Assembly (NCBI GenBank): GCA_021651055.1
Contig: JAJHOH010000001.1
Span: 2,418,001-2,482,000, forward strand
Length of the DNA stretch: 64,000 nucleotides
Reading direction: 5' to 3'
Source: Candidatus Manganitrophus morganii
GTDB taxonomy: Bacteria > Nitrospirota > Nitrospiria > SBBL01 > Manganitrophaceae
Shown here one piece after another: positions 44,589 through 52,617 of the stretch. The notes under the pieces are model-generated. The model was not told the origin of the DNA. It worked only from the letters and a program-made list of their open reading frames with translations, and made no database searches. The position numbers and the translations under genes are program-made. How positions within the stretch are numbered: position 1 is the stretch's first letter; every line of letters begins with the position of its first letter.

Positions 44589-44643
44589 GTAGGGGCGTGA
44601 TTTATCACGCCCAGCCAGAGGGCGCCATGAATGGCACCCCTAC
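44589..44643. repeat. Bipartite GTAGGGGC palindromic element (two hairpins)
   Basis: Outer GTAGGGG and CCCCTAC pair. Inside, GGGCGTGA with TCACGCCC (loop TTTA) and GCCAT with ATGGC form two hairpins. It lies between alaS and the phasin-like gene. Confidence 0.8.
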
Positions 44644-44668
44644 AAGTCAAAAGACCCGTTGCGGCGTG

Positions 44669-47314
44669 TTAATTTCCTCCGATCAGCTTCTCAATCACCT
44701 GGACGGCCTGCTCCAGGGCGGCGTCGAGTTTTTCGATCCGCTTGCCGCCGGCCTGGGCCATCTCCGGTTTCCCGCCGCCGGTTCCCTCGATGAGGCCGGC
44801 GATCCCTTTGACGATTTCCGAGGCCGAAAGACGCGAGGCCCAGTCGGGGGTGACCATCACGACGATCGATACCTTTTCCCCCTTCGGGTCTGGCGCACCG
44901 ACAATAATCACCCCCGATTTGAGCCGGTCGCGGAATCGATCGGCCTGCGCCCGGATATCTTTAATTTCCGCCGGGGAGATTTTCTCGGCGATCAGAGAGA
45001 CCGGTCCGATCTTGCGGGCATTCGCAAGAGGATCGGACGCGGGCGCCGCCGCGCGCGATTTGAGCCGTTCGATCTCCCGATCCTTTTCCTGAAGCTGGGT
45101 ATTCAGCCGCTCCGCTTTCTGGGCGACCTCTTCCGGCCGCGTCTTGAGGAGACTCGAAACCTCGCGCAAGACCCGCTCCTGATTTTTCACATGCTGATAG
45201 GCGGCCGGACCGGTGAGCGCTTCGATCCGGCGGATGCCGGCAGCGACGCTGCTCTCCTTGACGATCTTGAAGAAGCCGATCTCCCCCGCGCCGTGGCAGT
45301 GGGTGCCGCCGCAGAGCTCCCGGCTGAAGTCGGCGACCCGCACCACGCGGACCTTTTCGCCGTATTTTTCGCCGAAGAGGGCCATCGCCCCGGTGGCGAT
45401 CGCGTCTTTCGTCTCCATCACCTCGGTCTCGACATGGGCATCTTCTCGAATCCGCTCGTTCACCCGCGCCTCGATCCGGTCGATCTCTTTCTCGGTCAGC
45501 GCGGAGAAGTGATAGAAGTCGAACCGAAGGCGGTCGGGGGCGACGAGCGATCCGGCTTGTTTGACATGATCGCCGAGGACCTCCCGCAGGACCGCATGAA
45601 GGATGTGGGTTCCGGTGTGGTTCCGCGCCGCATTTTTTCTCGCCTCGGCATCGACAGTCACATGAACCCGCTCGCCGACCGTGATCGTTCCTTGGACGAC
45701 CTTCGTCCGATGAAGATGAAGATCGGGGACCGGTTTAACGGTGTTGTTGATTTCGACCAGCGCTGTGGGTGACGAGAGGGTTCCTCGATCTCCGACCTGT
45801 CCTCCTCCTTCCGCGTAGAAGGGGGAGGGATTGAAAACGAGATCGACGGTTTCTCCCCCTTTTGCAGAAGAGACCCGTTCGGTTCCTTTCAGAATCGCCA
45901 GGAGGGTGACCTCTTCTTCAAGATGTTCATACCCGGTGAATTGGCTTTTTCCGATCTCTTCTACCAAGGCTCGATAGATCGGCGCCCCCCGCTCTTCCTC
46001 GCCGGCGCCGACCCACGATTTCCTTGCTCGCTCCCGTTGGACTTCCATCGCAGCATTGAAGCCGGTCTCGTCGACGCCGAGCCCCGCCTCTTGCGCCATC
46101 TCCGCGGCCAGATCGAGCGGAAAGCCGTAGGTGTCGTAGAGGGTAAAGAGATCTTCTCCCGGGATCACCTGAATCCCTTGGCCTTTCACCTTGGCAATGA
46201 TTCCTTCCAGGATCTGCACCCCCTGGTTCAGCGTATGAATGAACCGCTCTTCTTCCAGGAGAACCGCCTGCGCGATCTGTTTTCGATGCTGTTCCAGATC
46301 GGGATAGGGGCCGCGCATCGTGTCGATCACCACACCGGTCAGCTCGTGGAGAAAAGGATCATGGAATCCGAGCTGTTTTCCAAACCGGGCCGCGCGCCGG
46401 AGGATCCGCCGGAGAACATAGCCGCGTCCTTCGTTCGAAGGGATTACGCCGTCGTTGATCAAAAAAGTAATCGCGCGGAGGTGATCGGCGATGACCCGTC
46501 CCGCCATCGCTCCCCGGACCGCCTGCTCGGACTGGCCGGCCCGTTCGGCGATCGCCTTGAAAATCGGCTGGAAGAGATCGGTATCGTAGTTGCTCAAGAC
46601 TCCCTGGCAGACCGCTGTGATCCGCTCCAATCCCATCCCGGTGTCGATGCTCGGTTTCGGCAGCGGGGTCAGCTTTCCCTGGGCATCGCGGTTGTATTGC
46701 ATGAAGACCAAATTCCAGATCTCCAGATAGCGATCGCAGTCGCACTTTCCGATTCCGGGGCAGTCGGGATGGACCTGCGCTCCCTGATCGATCAAGATCT
46801 CGGAGCAAGGGCCGCACGGCCCGGTGTCTCCCATCTGCCAGAAGTTGTCTTTCTCGCCGAGCCGGAGGATCCGGTCGGCCGGGAGATACTTCTTCCAAAG
46901 CTCGGCCGCTTCATCGTCATCCCGAAAGACAGTGGCGTAAAGCCGCGCGGGGGGAAGCTGGAATTCCTTCGTCAGAAGCTCCCAGGCGAAGTCGATCGCA
47001 TCTTTTTTAAAATAGTCGCCGAAGGAGAAATTGCCGAGCATCTCGAAGAAGGTGTGATGCCGGGCGGTCTGGCCGACGTTGTCGAGGTCGTTATGTTTTC
47101 CGCCGGCGCGCATTGACTTCTGAGACGAGGCGGCCCGTTTGTAGGGACGCTTTTCCTCCCCTAAAAAGACCGCCTTGAACTGAACCATCCCGGCATTGGT
47201 GAAGAGGAGGGTCGGGTCCTTCTCCGGAATCAGCGGGGAGCTCGGCACCTCGGTGTGGCCGTGCTCGACAAAGTAACGAATGAATTTTGAACGGATCTCT
47301 GAGGAGGTCATCAT
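44669..47314 (-). CDS. alaS: Alanyl-tRNA synthetase
   Basis: The protein has 881 residues with all four regions. The class II core has IRSKFIRYFVEHGHTEVPSS, MRAGGKHNDLDNVG, HHTFFEMLGNFSFGDYF and GDTGPCGPCSEI. The tRNA-recognition segment runs through NEGRGYVLRRILRRAARFG. The editing domain has NHTGTHILHAVL and CGGTHCHGAGEIGFF (the two zinc-ligand pairs). The C-terminal coiled coil and oligomerisation domain ends with GKPEMAQAGGK. Where the family usually has a Cys next to MRAGGKHND, Ser occurs. It lies 11 nt after recX. Confidence 0.96.
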   Translation of the reverse strand: MMTSSEIRSKFIRYFVEHGHTEVPSSPLIPEKDPTLLFTNAGMVQFKAVFLGEEKRPYKRAASSQKSMRAGGKHNDLDNVGQTARHHTFFEMLGNFSFGDYFKKDAIDFAWELLTKEFQLPPARLYATVFRDDDEAAELWKKYLPADRILRLGEKDNFWQMGDTGPCGPCSEILIDQGAQVHPDCPGIGKCDCDRYLEIWNLVFMQYNRDAQGKLTPLPKPSIDTGMGLERITAVCQGVLSNYDTDLFQPIFKAIAERAGQSEQAVRGAMAGRVIADHLRAITFLINDGVIPSNEGRGYVLRRILRRAARFGKQLGFHDPFLHELTGVVIDTMRGPYPDLEQHRKQIAQAVLLEEERFIHTLNQGVQILEGIIAKVKGQGIQVIPGEDLFTLYDTYGFPLDLAAEMAQEAGLGVDETGFNAAMEVQRERARKSWVGAGEEERGAPIYRALVEEIGKSQFTGYEHLEEEVTLLAILKGTERVSSAKGGETVDLVFNPSPFYAEGGGQVGDRGTLSSPTALVEINNTVKPVPDLHLHRTKVVQGTITVGERVHVTVDAEARKNAARNHTGTHILHAVLREVLGDHVKQAGSLVAPDRLRFDFYHFSALTEKEIDRIEARVNERIREDAHVETEVMETKDAIATGAMALFGEKYGEKVRVVRVADFSRELCGGTHCHGAGEIGFFKIVKESSVAAGIRRIEALTGPAAYQHVKNQERVLREVSSLLKTRPEEVAQKAERLNTQLQEKDREIERLKSRAAAPASDPLANARKIGPVSLIAEKISPAEIKDIRAQADRFRDRLKSGVIIVGAPDPKGEKVSIVVMVTPDWASRLSASEIVKGIAGLIEGTGGGKPEMAQAGGKRIEKLDAALEQAVQVIEKLIGGN

Positions 47315-47325
47315 CTTTCCCTATT

Positions 47326-47901
47326 CTATTCCGATGCCGGGTTTGCCATCATCTTAAATACTTTAAAAATCGTCTCCGTATTAAAACCTTTCCGCTGCAA
47401 AAAAGCATAGGCTTTCTGCCGGGTTTTCAAATCGTGGAGTAAAGAGGCGTCTTTGAATCGCCGCCGGAGGGCCGCTTCCGCCTGCTCGACTAAGTCCCAC
47501 TCCTCCGAGCGGCCTTCGATGGCGCGATCGGCTTCTTCCGAGGAGATTCCCTTTTCTAGAAGCTCTCTTTTCAAGCGGATCGGACCGAAGTGGCGGTGTT
47601 CCGTGCGGAAGCGGACCCACTGCCGGGCGAAGCGATCGTCATCGAGATAATTCGCCTCTTTCAGCGAGGCGATCACCTCCGCGATGATCTCTTCCGAGTA
47701 ACCCTTCTCGGCGAGTTTGGTTTCGATCTCTTTGACGCTCCGATCCCGATAGGAAAGGAGCCGGTAGGCGGACTGTTTTGCACGATCGGCCGGGCGCGAC
47801 GCGCCGGCCGTTTGATGCGCTTCTCTTTCGCCGCTTGGGGCCGCCGGCGCTTCGGCGCGTCGGGCGGGCCTAGAAGCGGTCGACCTGTAGCTTTCCGCCA
47901 T
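47326..47901 (-). CDS. recX: Regulatory protein RecX
   Basis: The protein has 191 residues. After a low-complexity, Ala/Arg-rich N-terminus of about 40 residues come the RecX three-helix repeats: AYRLLSYRDRSVKEIETKL, EANYLDDDRFARQWVRFR, FGPIRLKRELLEKGIS and the last repeat around RQKAYAFLQRKGF. RecX inhibits RecA filaments and recombinase activity. The start at 47901 lies 31 nt inside pilT; internal starts nearer the conserved region are possible. The usual neighbours recA and alaS are both present, but pilT separates it from recA. Confidence 0.85.
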   Translation of the reverse strand: MAESYRSTASRPARRAEAPAAPSGEREAHQTAGASRPADRAKQSAYRLLSYRDRSVKEIETKLAEKGYSEEIIAEVIASLKEANYLDDDRFARQWVRFRTEHRHFGPIRLKRELLEKGISSEEADRAIEGRSEEWDLVEQAEAALRRRFKDASLLHDLKTRQKAYAFLQRKGFNTETIFKVFKMMANPASE

Positions 47902-49009
47902 CCGCTTGATCGTTCGATTCCTCCCAGCTCTCACTCGTCGACTGAATCCCCTTGACCTTCAGCGCGAAGTCTTCCGGATTGCTCGTCCACTTCAGTGCCT
48001 CTTCGTAGCTGATCAATTGCTGTTTATAAAGATGATACAACGACTGATCGAAGGTTTGCATCCCATACTGCGTTCCGCCGACGGCGAGGACGTCGTGAAC
48101 CCGCCGCGTTTTTTCGGGATCGATGATCGCCTCCCGAATCGTCTGGGTGGCGACCAAGACCTCCACCGCAGGGACCCGCCCGCGTCCGTCCGCTTTGGGG
48201 ACCAGGCGCTGTGAAATGATCCCCCGAAGGACCGAGGCAAGCTGCAACCGGACCTGCTTCTGCTGGTACGGCGGGAAGACCGAAATGATCCGATTGATCG
48301 TCTCGACCGCATCGAGCGTATGCAGGGTGCTCATCACCAGATGCCCGGTCTCGGCCGCCGTGAGCGCCGTCGAGATCGTCTCGAAGTCGCGCATCTCCCC
48401 CACCAGAATCACATCGGGGTCCTGACGCAGCGCGGAGCGCAAGGCGACGCTAAATGACTCGGTATCGTGGCCGATCTCCCGCTGGCTGACGATCCCCTTC
48501 TTGTCCCGGTGCAAAAACTCGATCGGGTCTTCGATCGTCATGATGTTGACCATCTGGTTCTGGTTGATGTAATCAACCATGGCGGCCAACGTAGTCGATT
48601 TTCCGCTCCCGGTGGTTCCGGTCACCAAGATTAAACCGCGATGTTCCGACGCCAGCTTCTCAATGATCGGGGGGAGGAGCAGATCGTTGACCGAGAGGAT
48701 CTTGGTCGGAATGACACGGAAGACCATCCCGATCGTCCCCCGCTGCTGAAAGACGTTGACGCGGAACCGCCCCAAGCCGGCCGCGCCGTAGCCGAAGTCG
48801 ATCTCGCACCGCTCTTTGAACTTCTCCTTCTGCTGCGGGTTCATCACGGAAAAGGCGAGGCTGATCGCCTCTTCCTGTGTGATTTTTGGAAATTTCTCCA
48901 ATGGAGCGAGCGATCCATGGACCCGGGCCATTGGGGCGACGCCGACCTTCAAATGAAGGTCGGACGAGCCTTTCTCCATCGCGGCCTTCAACAGCTCATC
49001 GATTTTCAT
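47870..49009 (-). CDS. pilT: Type IV pilus retraction ATPase PilT
   Basis: The protein has 379 residues from the ATG at 49009 with GGAGGGG upstream. N-terminal PAS-like domain with SDLHLKVGVAPM, Walker A GTTGSGKST (131-139), the Asp box TIEDPIEFLH, Walker B VILVGEMRDFETISTALTAAETGHLV and the His box STLHTLDA. The AIRNLIREGK-like retraction motif of PilT is replaced by the YKQQLISYEEALKWTSNPEDF region. It powers pilus disassembly (twitching) at the inner membrane. A start at 49147 would add 46 unconserved residues. It overlaps recX by 32 nt. Confidence 0.9.
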   Translation of the reverse strand: MKIDELLKAAMEKGSSDLHLKVGVAPMARVHGSLAPLEKFPKITQEEAISLAFSVMNPQQKEKFKERCEIDFGYGAAGLGRFRVNVFQQRGTIGMVFRVIPTKILSVNDLLLPPIIEKLASEHRGLILVTGTTGSGKSTTLAAMVDYINQNQMVNIMTIEDPIEFLHRDKKGIVSQREIGHDTESFSVALRSALRQDPDVILVGEMRDFETISTALTAAETGHLVMSTLHTLDAVETINRIISVFPPYQQKQVRLQLASVLRGIISQRLVPKADGRGRVPAVEVLVATQTIREAIIDPEKTRRVHDVLAVGGTQYGMQTFDQSLYHLYKQQLISYEEALKWTSNPEDFALKVKGIQSTSESWEESNDQADGGKLQVDRF

Positions 49010-49178
49010 ACGTTTCCCCTCCAGAATGAGTTCACATCGAGAATCGATCTCCCTGATATCTCTGGTGTAATCAGCCGGAGACCTTCCGCCTGAAAGTTTA
49101 CCATAGGGAAGCGATTCTGGGGGCCGGAGGGCCCTCTTGGAAATCACCCGCGGGTATGTATGAAATGGAATGAGCCGC

Positions 49179-49202
49179 TCCCGGGAAGCCTCCTTCCCGG
49201 GA
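49179..49202 (-). other. Perfect GC-rich hairpin between recA and pilT
   Basis: TCCCGGGAAG and CTTCCCGGGA form a 10-bp perfect stem around a 4-nt loop, 20 nt after the recA stop. No U tract follows on the minus strand, so it is better read as an mRNA-processing or 3'-protection hairpin than a classical terminator; partial termination remains possible. Confidence 0.5.
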
Positions 49203-49221
49203 ACATCTTTTCTTAAGCTTT

Positions 49222-50307
49222 TTAAGCTTTCACTTTGGTCCGCTCTGCGGCCAAGGCCGGCGCCGGGGCGACCGGCTCTTTCTTTCCGTTCGTCGGAAGG
49301 CCGCTGACTTCCCGGATCGCCAACTCGATCGTCGCTGCGGCGGCCGGATTCTCCTTCAGATAATTGATCGATTGGTCCCGGCCCTGTCCCATCCGGTCTC
49401 CCTTGTAGGAATACCAGGCCCCGCTCTTTTCGACGATCTTCTTTTCAACCCCCAGATCGAGGATCTCCCCCAGTTTGGAGACGCCGACGTTGAAGAGAAC
49501 GTCGAATTCGGCCTGCCGGAAGGGGGGAGCGATCTTGTTTTTGACGACCTTCACGCGAACGCGGTTTCCGGTCACCTCTTGGCCTTCTTTGATCGCCTCG
49601 ATGCGTCGGATGTCGAGCCGGACCGAGGAGTAGAACTTCAGCGCATTTCCGCCGGTGGTCGTCTCCGGGTTTCCGAACATCACGCCGATCTTCATCCGGA
49701 TCTGGTTAATGAAGATCACGGTGGTCTGCGACTTCGAGATCGCCGCAGTCAGCTTCCGAAGCGCCTGCGACATCAATCGGGCCTGCAAACCCATATGGGA
49801 GTCTCCCATCTCCCCCTCGATTTCAGCGCGGGGAACCAGGGCGGCCACGGAGTCGATCACGATGATGTCGAGGGCGCCGCTCCGAACGAGGGTCTCCGCG
49901 ATCTCCAATGCCTGCTCTCCCGTGTCGGGCTGAGAGACAAGGAGGTCATCGACCTTCACCCCCAGGCGTCCGGCGTAGTGAATGTCGAGGGCATGTTCCG
50001 CATCGATAAACGCGGCGGCCCCTCCCGCCTTTTGCGCTTCGGCAATGGCATGAAGAGAGAGGGTCGTCTTTCCGGACGACTCCGGTCCGAAGATCTCGAT
50101 GACCCGTCCGCGGGGAAGTCCGCCGACTCCCAAGGCGATATCGAGTCCCAGCGATCCGCTTGAGATCACGGGAATATTGGCCGAAATCTCATCGGCCCCC
50201 AATTTCATGATCGCCCCTTTACCGAACTGCTTCTCGATCTGCGACATTGCCAGCTCAAGCGCTTTTCCTCGCTGGCTCTCTCTCTCCTTTAATTCTCGCT
50301 CTGCCAT
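49222..50307 (-). CDS. recA: Recombinase RecA
   Basis: The protein has 361 residues. Walker A is GPESSGKTT (74-82), followed by FIDAEHALD, Walker [23 protein letters not shown], loop L2 [29 protein letters not shown] (partly quoted) and the [14 protein letters not shown] segment. It forms filaments on single-stranded DNA, drives strand exchange and triggers LexA cleavage. AAGGAG precedes the ATG. The upstream pgpA promoter region carries an inverted repeat that could be the SOS operator of this operon, since no separate promoter is visible in the 34-nt gap after thpR. Confidence 0.97.
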   Translation of the reverse strand: MAERELKERESQRGKALELAMSQIEKQFGKGAIMKLGADEISANIPVISSGSLGLDIALGVGGLPRGRVIEIFGPESSGKTTLSLHAIAEAQKAGGAAAFIDAEHALDIHYAGRLGVKVDDLLVSQPDTGEQALEIAETLVRSGALDIIVIDSVAALVPRAEIEGEMGDSHMGLQARLMSQALRKLTAAISKSQTTVIFINQIRMKIGVMFGNPETTTGGNALKFYSSVRLDIRRIEAIKEGQEVTGNRVRVKVVKNKIAPPFRQAEFDVLFNVGVSKLGEILDLGVEKKIVEKSGAWYSYKGDRMGQGRDQSINYLKENPAAAATIELAIREVSGLPTNGKKEPVAPAPALAAERTKVKA

Positions 50308-50341
50308 GTTTTCTCCTTGATAAAGTAAGTGATGTCTCTTA

Positions 50342-50929
50342 TCAAAACCCCATGACCCGTTCTCGAGGGGCTCCCCCCAGCGCCGTGGTAAACAGCGGGC
50401 TATAAACCGATCCTTCCGGTCTCATCCGGCTTTCCATCAGGGTGACGCTCTCCATTTCACAACGTCCGATTTGGAGCCCGTTTCCCTCCGCGACCCAGCG
50501 TGTAAAGGTTTCGGGGACCGGCCCTTTGATTCGACCCAACGTGAGATGCGGCCGATAGGGGCGGGTCTCGATGGAAAATCCCAACGCCGCCATCCGCGCC
50601 GAGAGATTCTGCTGCAGGGCAAGGAGCGGCGGCTCATTCGAGACGCCGGCCCAGAAGACCTTGGGAGAGGAGGGTTTCGGAAAGACCCCTAATCCGGTGA
50701 TCTGGGTGGAGAAGGGCGTCGCCTCACGGGCCGACTCCCGAATCTGCGCTTCAATTCTCGGCTGCAGGGCCGGGTCGGTCCAACCCAAAAAGAAGAGGGT
50801 CAGATGAATCTGTTCCGGATCGACCCAGCGAATGGAAGAAGCCTTTTGCCGGCCGATCTCTTCCAGCGCCTCGCAGCGCTTTCGTATTTCTTCCGAGATC
50901 GGCAAGGCAATAAAAAGACGAATTCTCAT
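50342..50929 (-). CDS. thpR: RNA 2',3'-cyclic phosphodiesterase (ThpR, 2H family)
   Basis: The protein has 195 residues. The two HXTX motifs of the 2H phosphoesterase fold are HLTLFFLG and HLTLGRIKG, and the N-terminus [12 protein letters not shown] is typical. These enzymes hydrolyse 2',3'-cyclic phosphates on RNA and were once called 2'-5' RNA ligases. Its position between the PncC/CinA gene and recA is the usual one in many bacteria. Confidence 0.9.
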   Translation of the reverse strand: MRIRLFIALPISEEIRKRCEALEEIGRQKASSIRWVDPEQIHLTLFFLGWTDPALQPRIEAQIRESAREATPFSTQITGLGVFPKPSSPKVFWAGVSNEPPLLALQQNLSARMAALGFSIETRPYRPHLTLGRIKGPVPETFTRWVAEGNGLQIGRCEMESVTLMESRMRPEGSVYSPLFTTALGGAPRERVMGF

Positions 50930-50996
50930 ATCGGGGTTCTGATTTTCGATCCCCTCTTATACCATTTTTTTACTTTTTTTGAAAGAGAGGCGGGGA

Positions 50997-51050
50997 TTAC
51001 AAATGCGGAATGCGAAGTGCGGAATACGAAGCAGAAAAAGGGGATCAGGT
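50997..51050. repeat. Low-complexity intergenic repeat with REP-like half element
   Basis: Tandem-like words GCGGAATGCGAA, GTGCGGAATACGAA are followed by AAAAGGGGATCAGGTCGG, which resembles the GGGGTCAGGTC core of the repeat at 10965. It lies between the PncC and thpR genes and shows no complete hairpin, so it may be a decayed copy. Confidence 0.4.
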
Positions 51051-51063
51051 CGGCCTTTGGGAT

Positions 51064-51555
51064 TTAACCGCGGGTGAGATATCTTCTCACTTTCTCCAGC
51101 GCCGTCTGCACCGCCTCGGCTTGGATCGTTTCTCGATCGCCGTGAAATTGGAACTGCTCGGGAATGGTTTCGCGGCCATCCGAGAGGGCGATGTAGACCA
51201 ACCCGACCGGCTTCTGAGGACTTCCCCCGTCCGGCCCGGCGATCCCGGTGACCGAGAGGCCGAGATCGACCCCCGCCTTTTTCCGGATTCCTTCGGCCAT
51301 CGCGGCGGCGACCTCCGCGCTGACCGCCCCCTTCTCTGCCAGAAGGGCGTTTGGGACCCCCAGCAGCTTCTCTTTGGATCGGTTGCTGTAGGTCACACAG
51401 GCCGAATCGAAATAGCGGGAGCTGCCCGGGATACGGGTCATCCGGGCGGCGATCCCTCCTCCGGTGCACGACTCGGCGATCGCCAGCCATTTTTTCTGCT
51501 GCAGGAGAAGTTTCCCGATGATCTCTTCCAGGGTTTTTCCCTCTCGGATTTCCAT
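51064..51555 (-). CDS. pncC: CinA C-terminal-domain protein, nicotinamide-nucleotide amidase (PncC type)
   Basis: The protein has 163 residues, a stand-alone CinA C-terminal domain. LAIAESCTGGGIAARMTRIPGSSRYF is the signature, followed by GAVSAEVAAAMAEGIR and LGLSVTGIAGPDGGSPQKPVGLVYIAL. PncC deamidates NMN to nicotinate mononucleotide in the pyridine nucleotide cycle, and in some genomes the gene is tied to recA and competence. It starts at 51555 in a TAATG overlap with pgpA. Confidence 0.9.
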   Translation of the reverse strand: MEIREGKTLEEIIGKLLLQQKKWLAIAESCTGGGIAARMTRIPGSSRYFDSACVTYSNRSKEKLLGVPNALLAEKGAVSAEVAAAMAEGIRKKAGVDLGLSVTGIAGPDGGSPQKPVGLVYIALSDGRETIPEQFQFHGDRETIQAEAVQTALEKVRRYLTRG

Positions 51556-52100
51556 TAACCCCCCGGTATATCGTTGAGGATTAGTGCGAGCAGTTGAAGG
51601 AAGACGATCGTGTAGGCGCCGGCCAGGAGGTCGTCGGCCATGACCCCCCATCCTCCCGGAAGCCGCTCCAATCGCCGGCAGGGAGGGGGTTTGAGGATAT
51701 CAAAAACGCGAAAGGCAATCAGACCGGCGAACCACCATCCGACCGACGGAGGAATCAGAAAAAGGACCCCCATCATCGTCACAATCTCGTCGATCACAAT
51801 TTCGGATGCATCTTTTTTCTGAAAGAACGATTCGGATAAACCGGCCGTATGGACCCCCAAAAAGATGAATGCGATGAGGGTGAATAAATAGAGAACCGGC
51901 GGGAGGGGGCGAAGGGCGAGAAAGAAGGAGAAACCGAGGAGGCTGCCGAGGGTTCCCGGCATGATGGGGAAATAGCCGACGCCGAAGCCGGTTGCAATCC
52001 AGCGCGCCCATTTCGGAGAGGGATCTCGATCCGAGGCGTTCCCGTCCATTTTTGAGAGGGCGTCTTGTTCGGAGCGCGCCTCCTTTTGTTTTGTCTTCAT
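51555..52100 (-). CDS. pgpA: Phosphatidylglycerophosphatase A
   Basis: The protein has about 181 residues from the ATG at 52100. After a charged N-terminus comes WARWIATGFGVGYFPIMPGTLGSL, then several membrane helices, the metal-binding EIVIDEIVTMMGVLF, FRVFDILKPPPCRRLERLPGGWGVMADDLLAGAY, all diagnostic of PgpA. It dephosphorylates phosphatidylglycerophosphate at the inner membrane. The start is uncertain; a nearer ATG 17 codons on is possible. The reading from 52232 would include the promoter and was rejected. It is the first gene of the recA-containing operon. Confidence 0.88.
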   Translation of the reverse strand: MKTKQKEARSEQDALSKMDGNASDRDPSPKWARWIATGFGVGYFPIMPGTLGSLLGFSFFLALRPLPPVLYLFTLIAFIFLGVHTAGLSESFFQKKDASEIVIDEIVTMMGVLFLIPPSVGWWFAGLIAFRVFDILKPPPCRRLERLPGGWGVMADDLLAGAYTIVFLQLLALILNDIPGG

Positions 52101-52143
52101 CACTCGAACGAGACCCTCACCGCTGGTTTGGGTGATATTAGAA

Positions 52144-52183
52144 AATGTTGAAAAACAGTAACATTCAGGCATTTTCATGTCAA
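52144..52183 (-). promoter_or_regulatory. Promoter of the pgpA-recA operon with overlapping inverted repeat
   Basis: On the minus strand: -35 TTGACA (52183-52178), a 17-bp spacer and a poor -10 TACTGT (52160-52155). The -10 lies inside a perfect inverted repeat AATGTT (52144-52149) / AACATT (52160-52165), a candidate repressor site. Given recA downstream, an SOS regulator such as LexA is a reasonable guess. Confidence 0.5.
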
Positions 52184-52225
52184 GAGAATCGGTCCGGTTC
52201 AAGAGGGAAACCCCCTTCGGCTCCG

Positions 52226-52254
52226 TTGACAATGAGGTCGTAAAATGTTATAAA
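52226..52254 (+). promoter_or_regulatory. Near-consensus promoter of the 334-aa protein / SMC-like ATPase operon
   Basis: A perfect -35 TTGACA (52226-52231), a 17-bp spacer and -10 TATAAA (52249-52254). It diverges from the pgpA promoter 43 bp away. The sequence AAAATGTTATAAACAG over this -10 resembles AAAATGTTGAAAAACAG over the other promoter's -10. Confidence 0.75.
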
Positions 52255-52260
52255 CAGAAG

Positions 52261-52617
52261 CGTTTTAGGTAAGAACGGAGTGAGGTTTTAAGACTGGTTT
52301 TTGCTTTTGAAATTGATTTTGTAAGCTCCTTCTCGTTGTCCTGCTTTTCCGTCTGTTTGCCTCTGAGATCTTCCAACCTCTTCGTATTTTTTGATCCTTC
52401 CAGCGGCGTTTTTTAGCGCTTGGGCTCCGTTTATTGCTCATAAACGATTGCACAAGGAACGTTTTACTGCGCGTTCAGGTGCAATTCGACATGTGTGACA
52501 GGAGCGGTCTCACGGGAGCTCCCCATGGGGAGCGGACCTCCTTGATGAGCCGCGAGTTGATCTTAATTGCATCCTGCGAATTAGAACCGACGGCATCGCA
52601 GGAGAGAAGGAGAAAAA
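52261..52617 (+). other. Long untranslated leader (~355 nt) before the 334-aa protein
   Basis: No convincing gene lies here on either strand. The first 150 nt are pyrimidine-rich. CGTTTAT-TGCTC-ATAAACG forms a hairpin at 52428-52446. A perfect 16-bp palindrome GCTCCCCATGGGGAGC is at 52518-52533. The leader ends with GAGAAGGAG before the ATG. No known riboswitch or small RNA family was recognised. A 67-codon frame beginning at 52434 lacks a ribosome binding site. Confidence 0.5.

Noticed and set aside
45923-47116. 397-codon plus-strand frame within alaS
   Set aside because: Antisense shadow of a fully recognisable synthetase.
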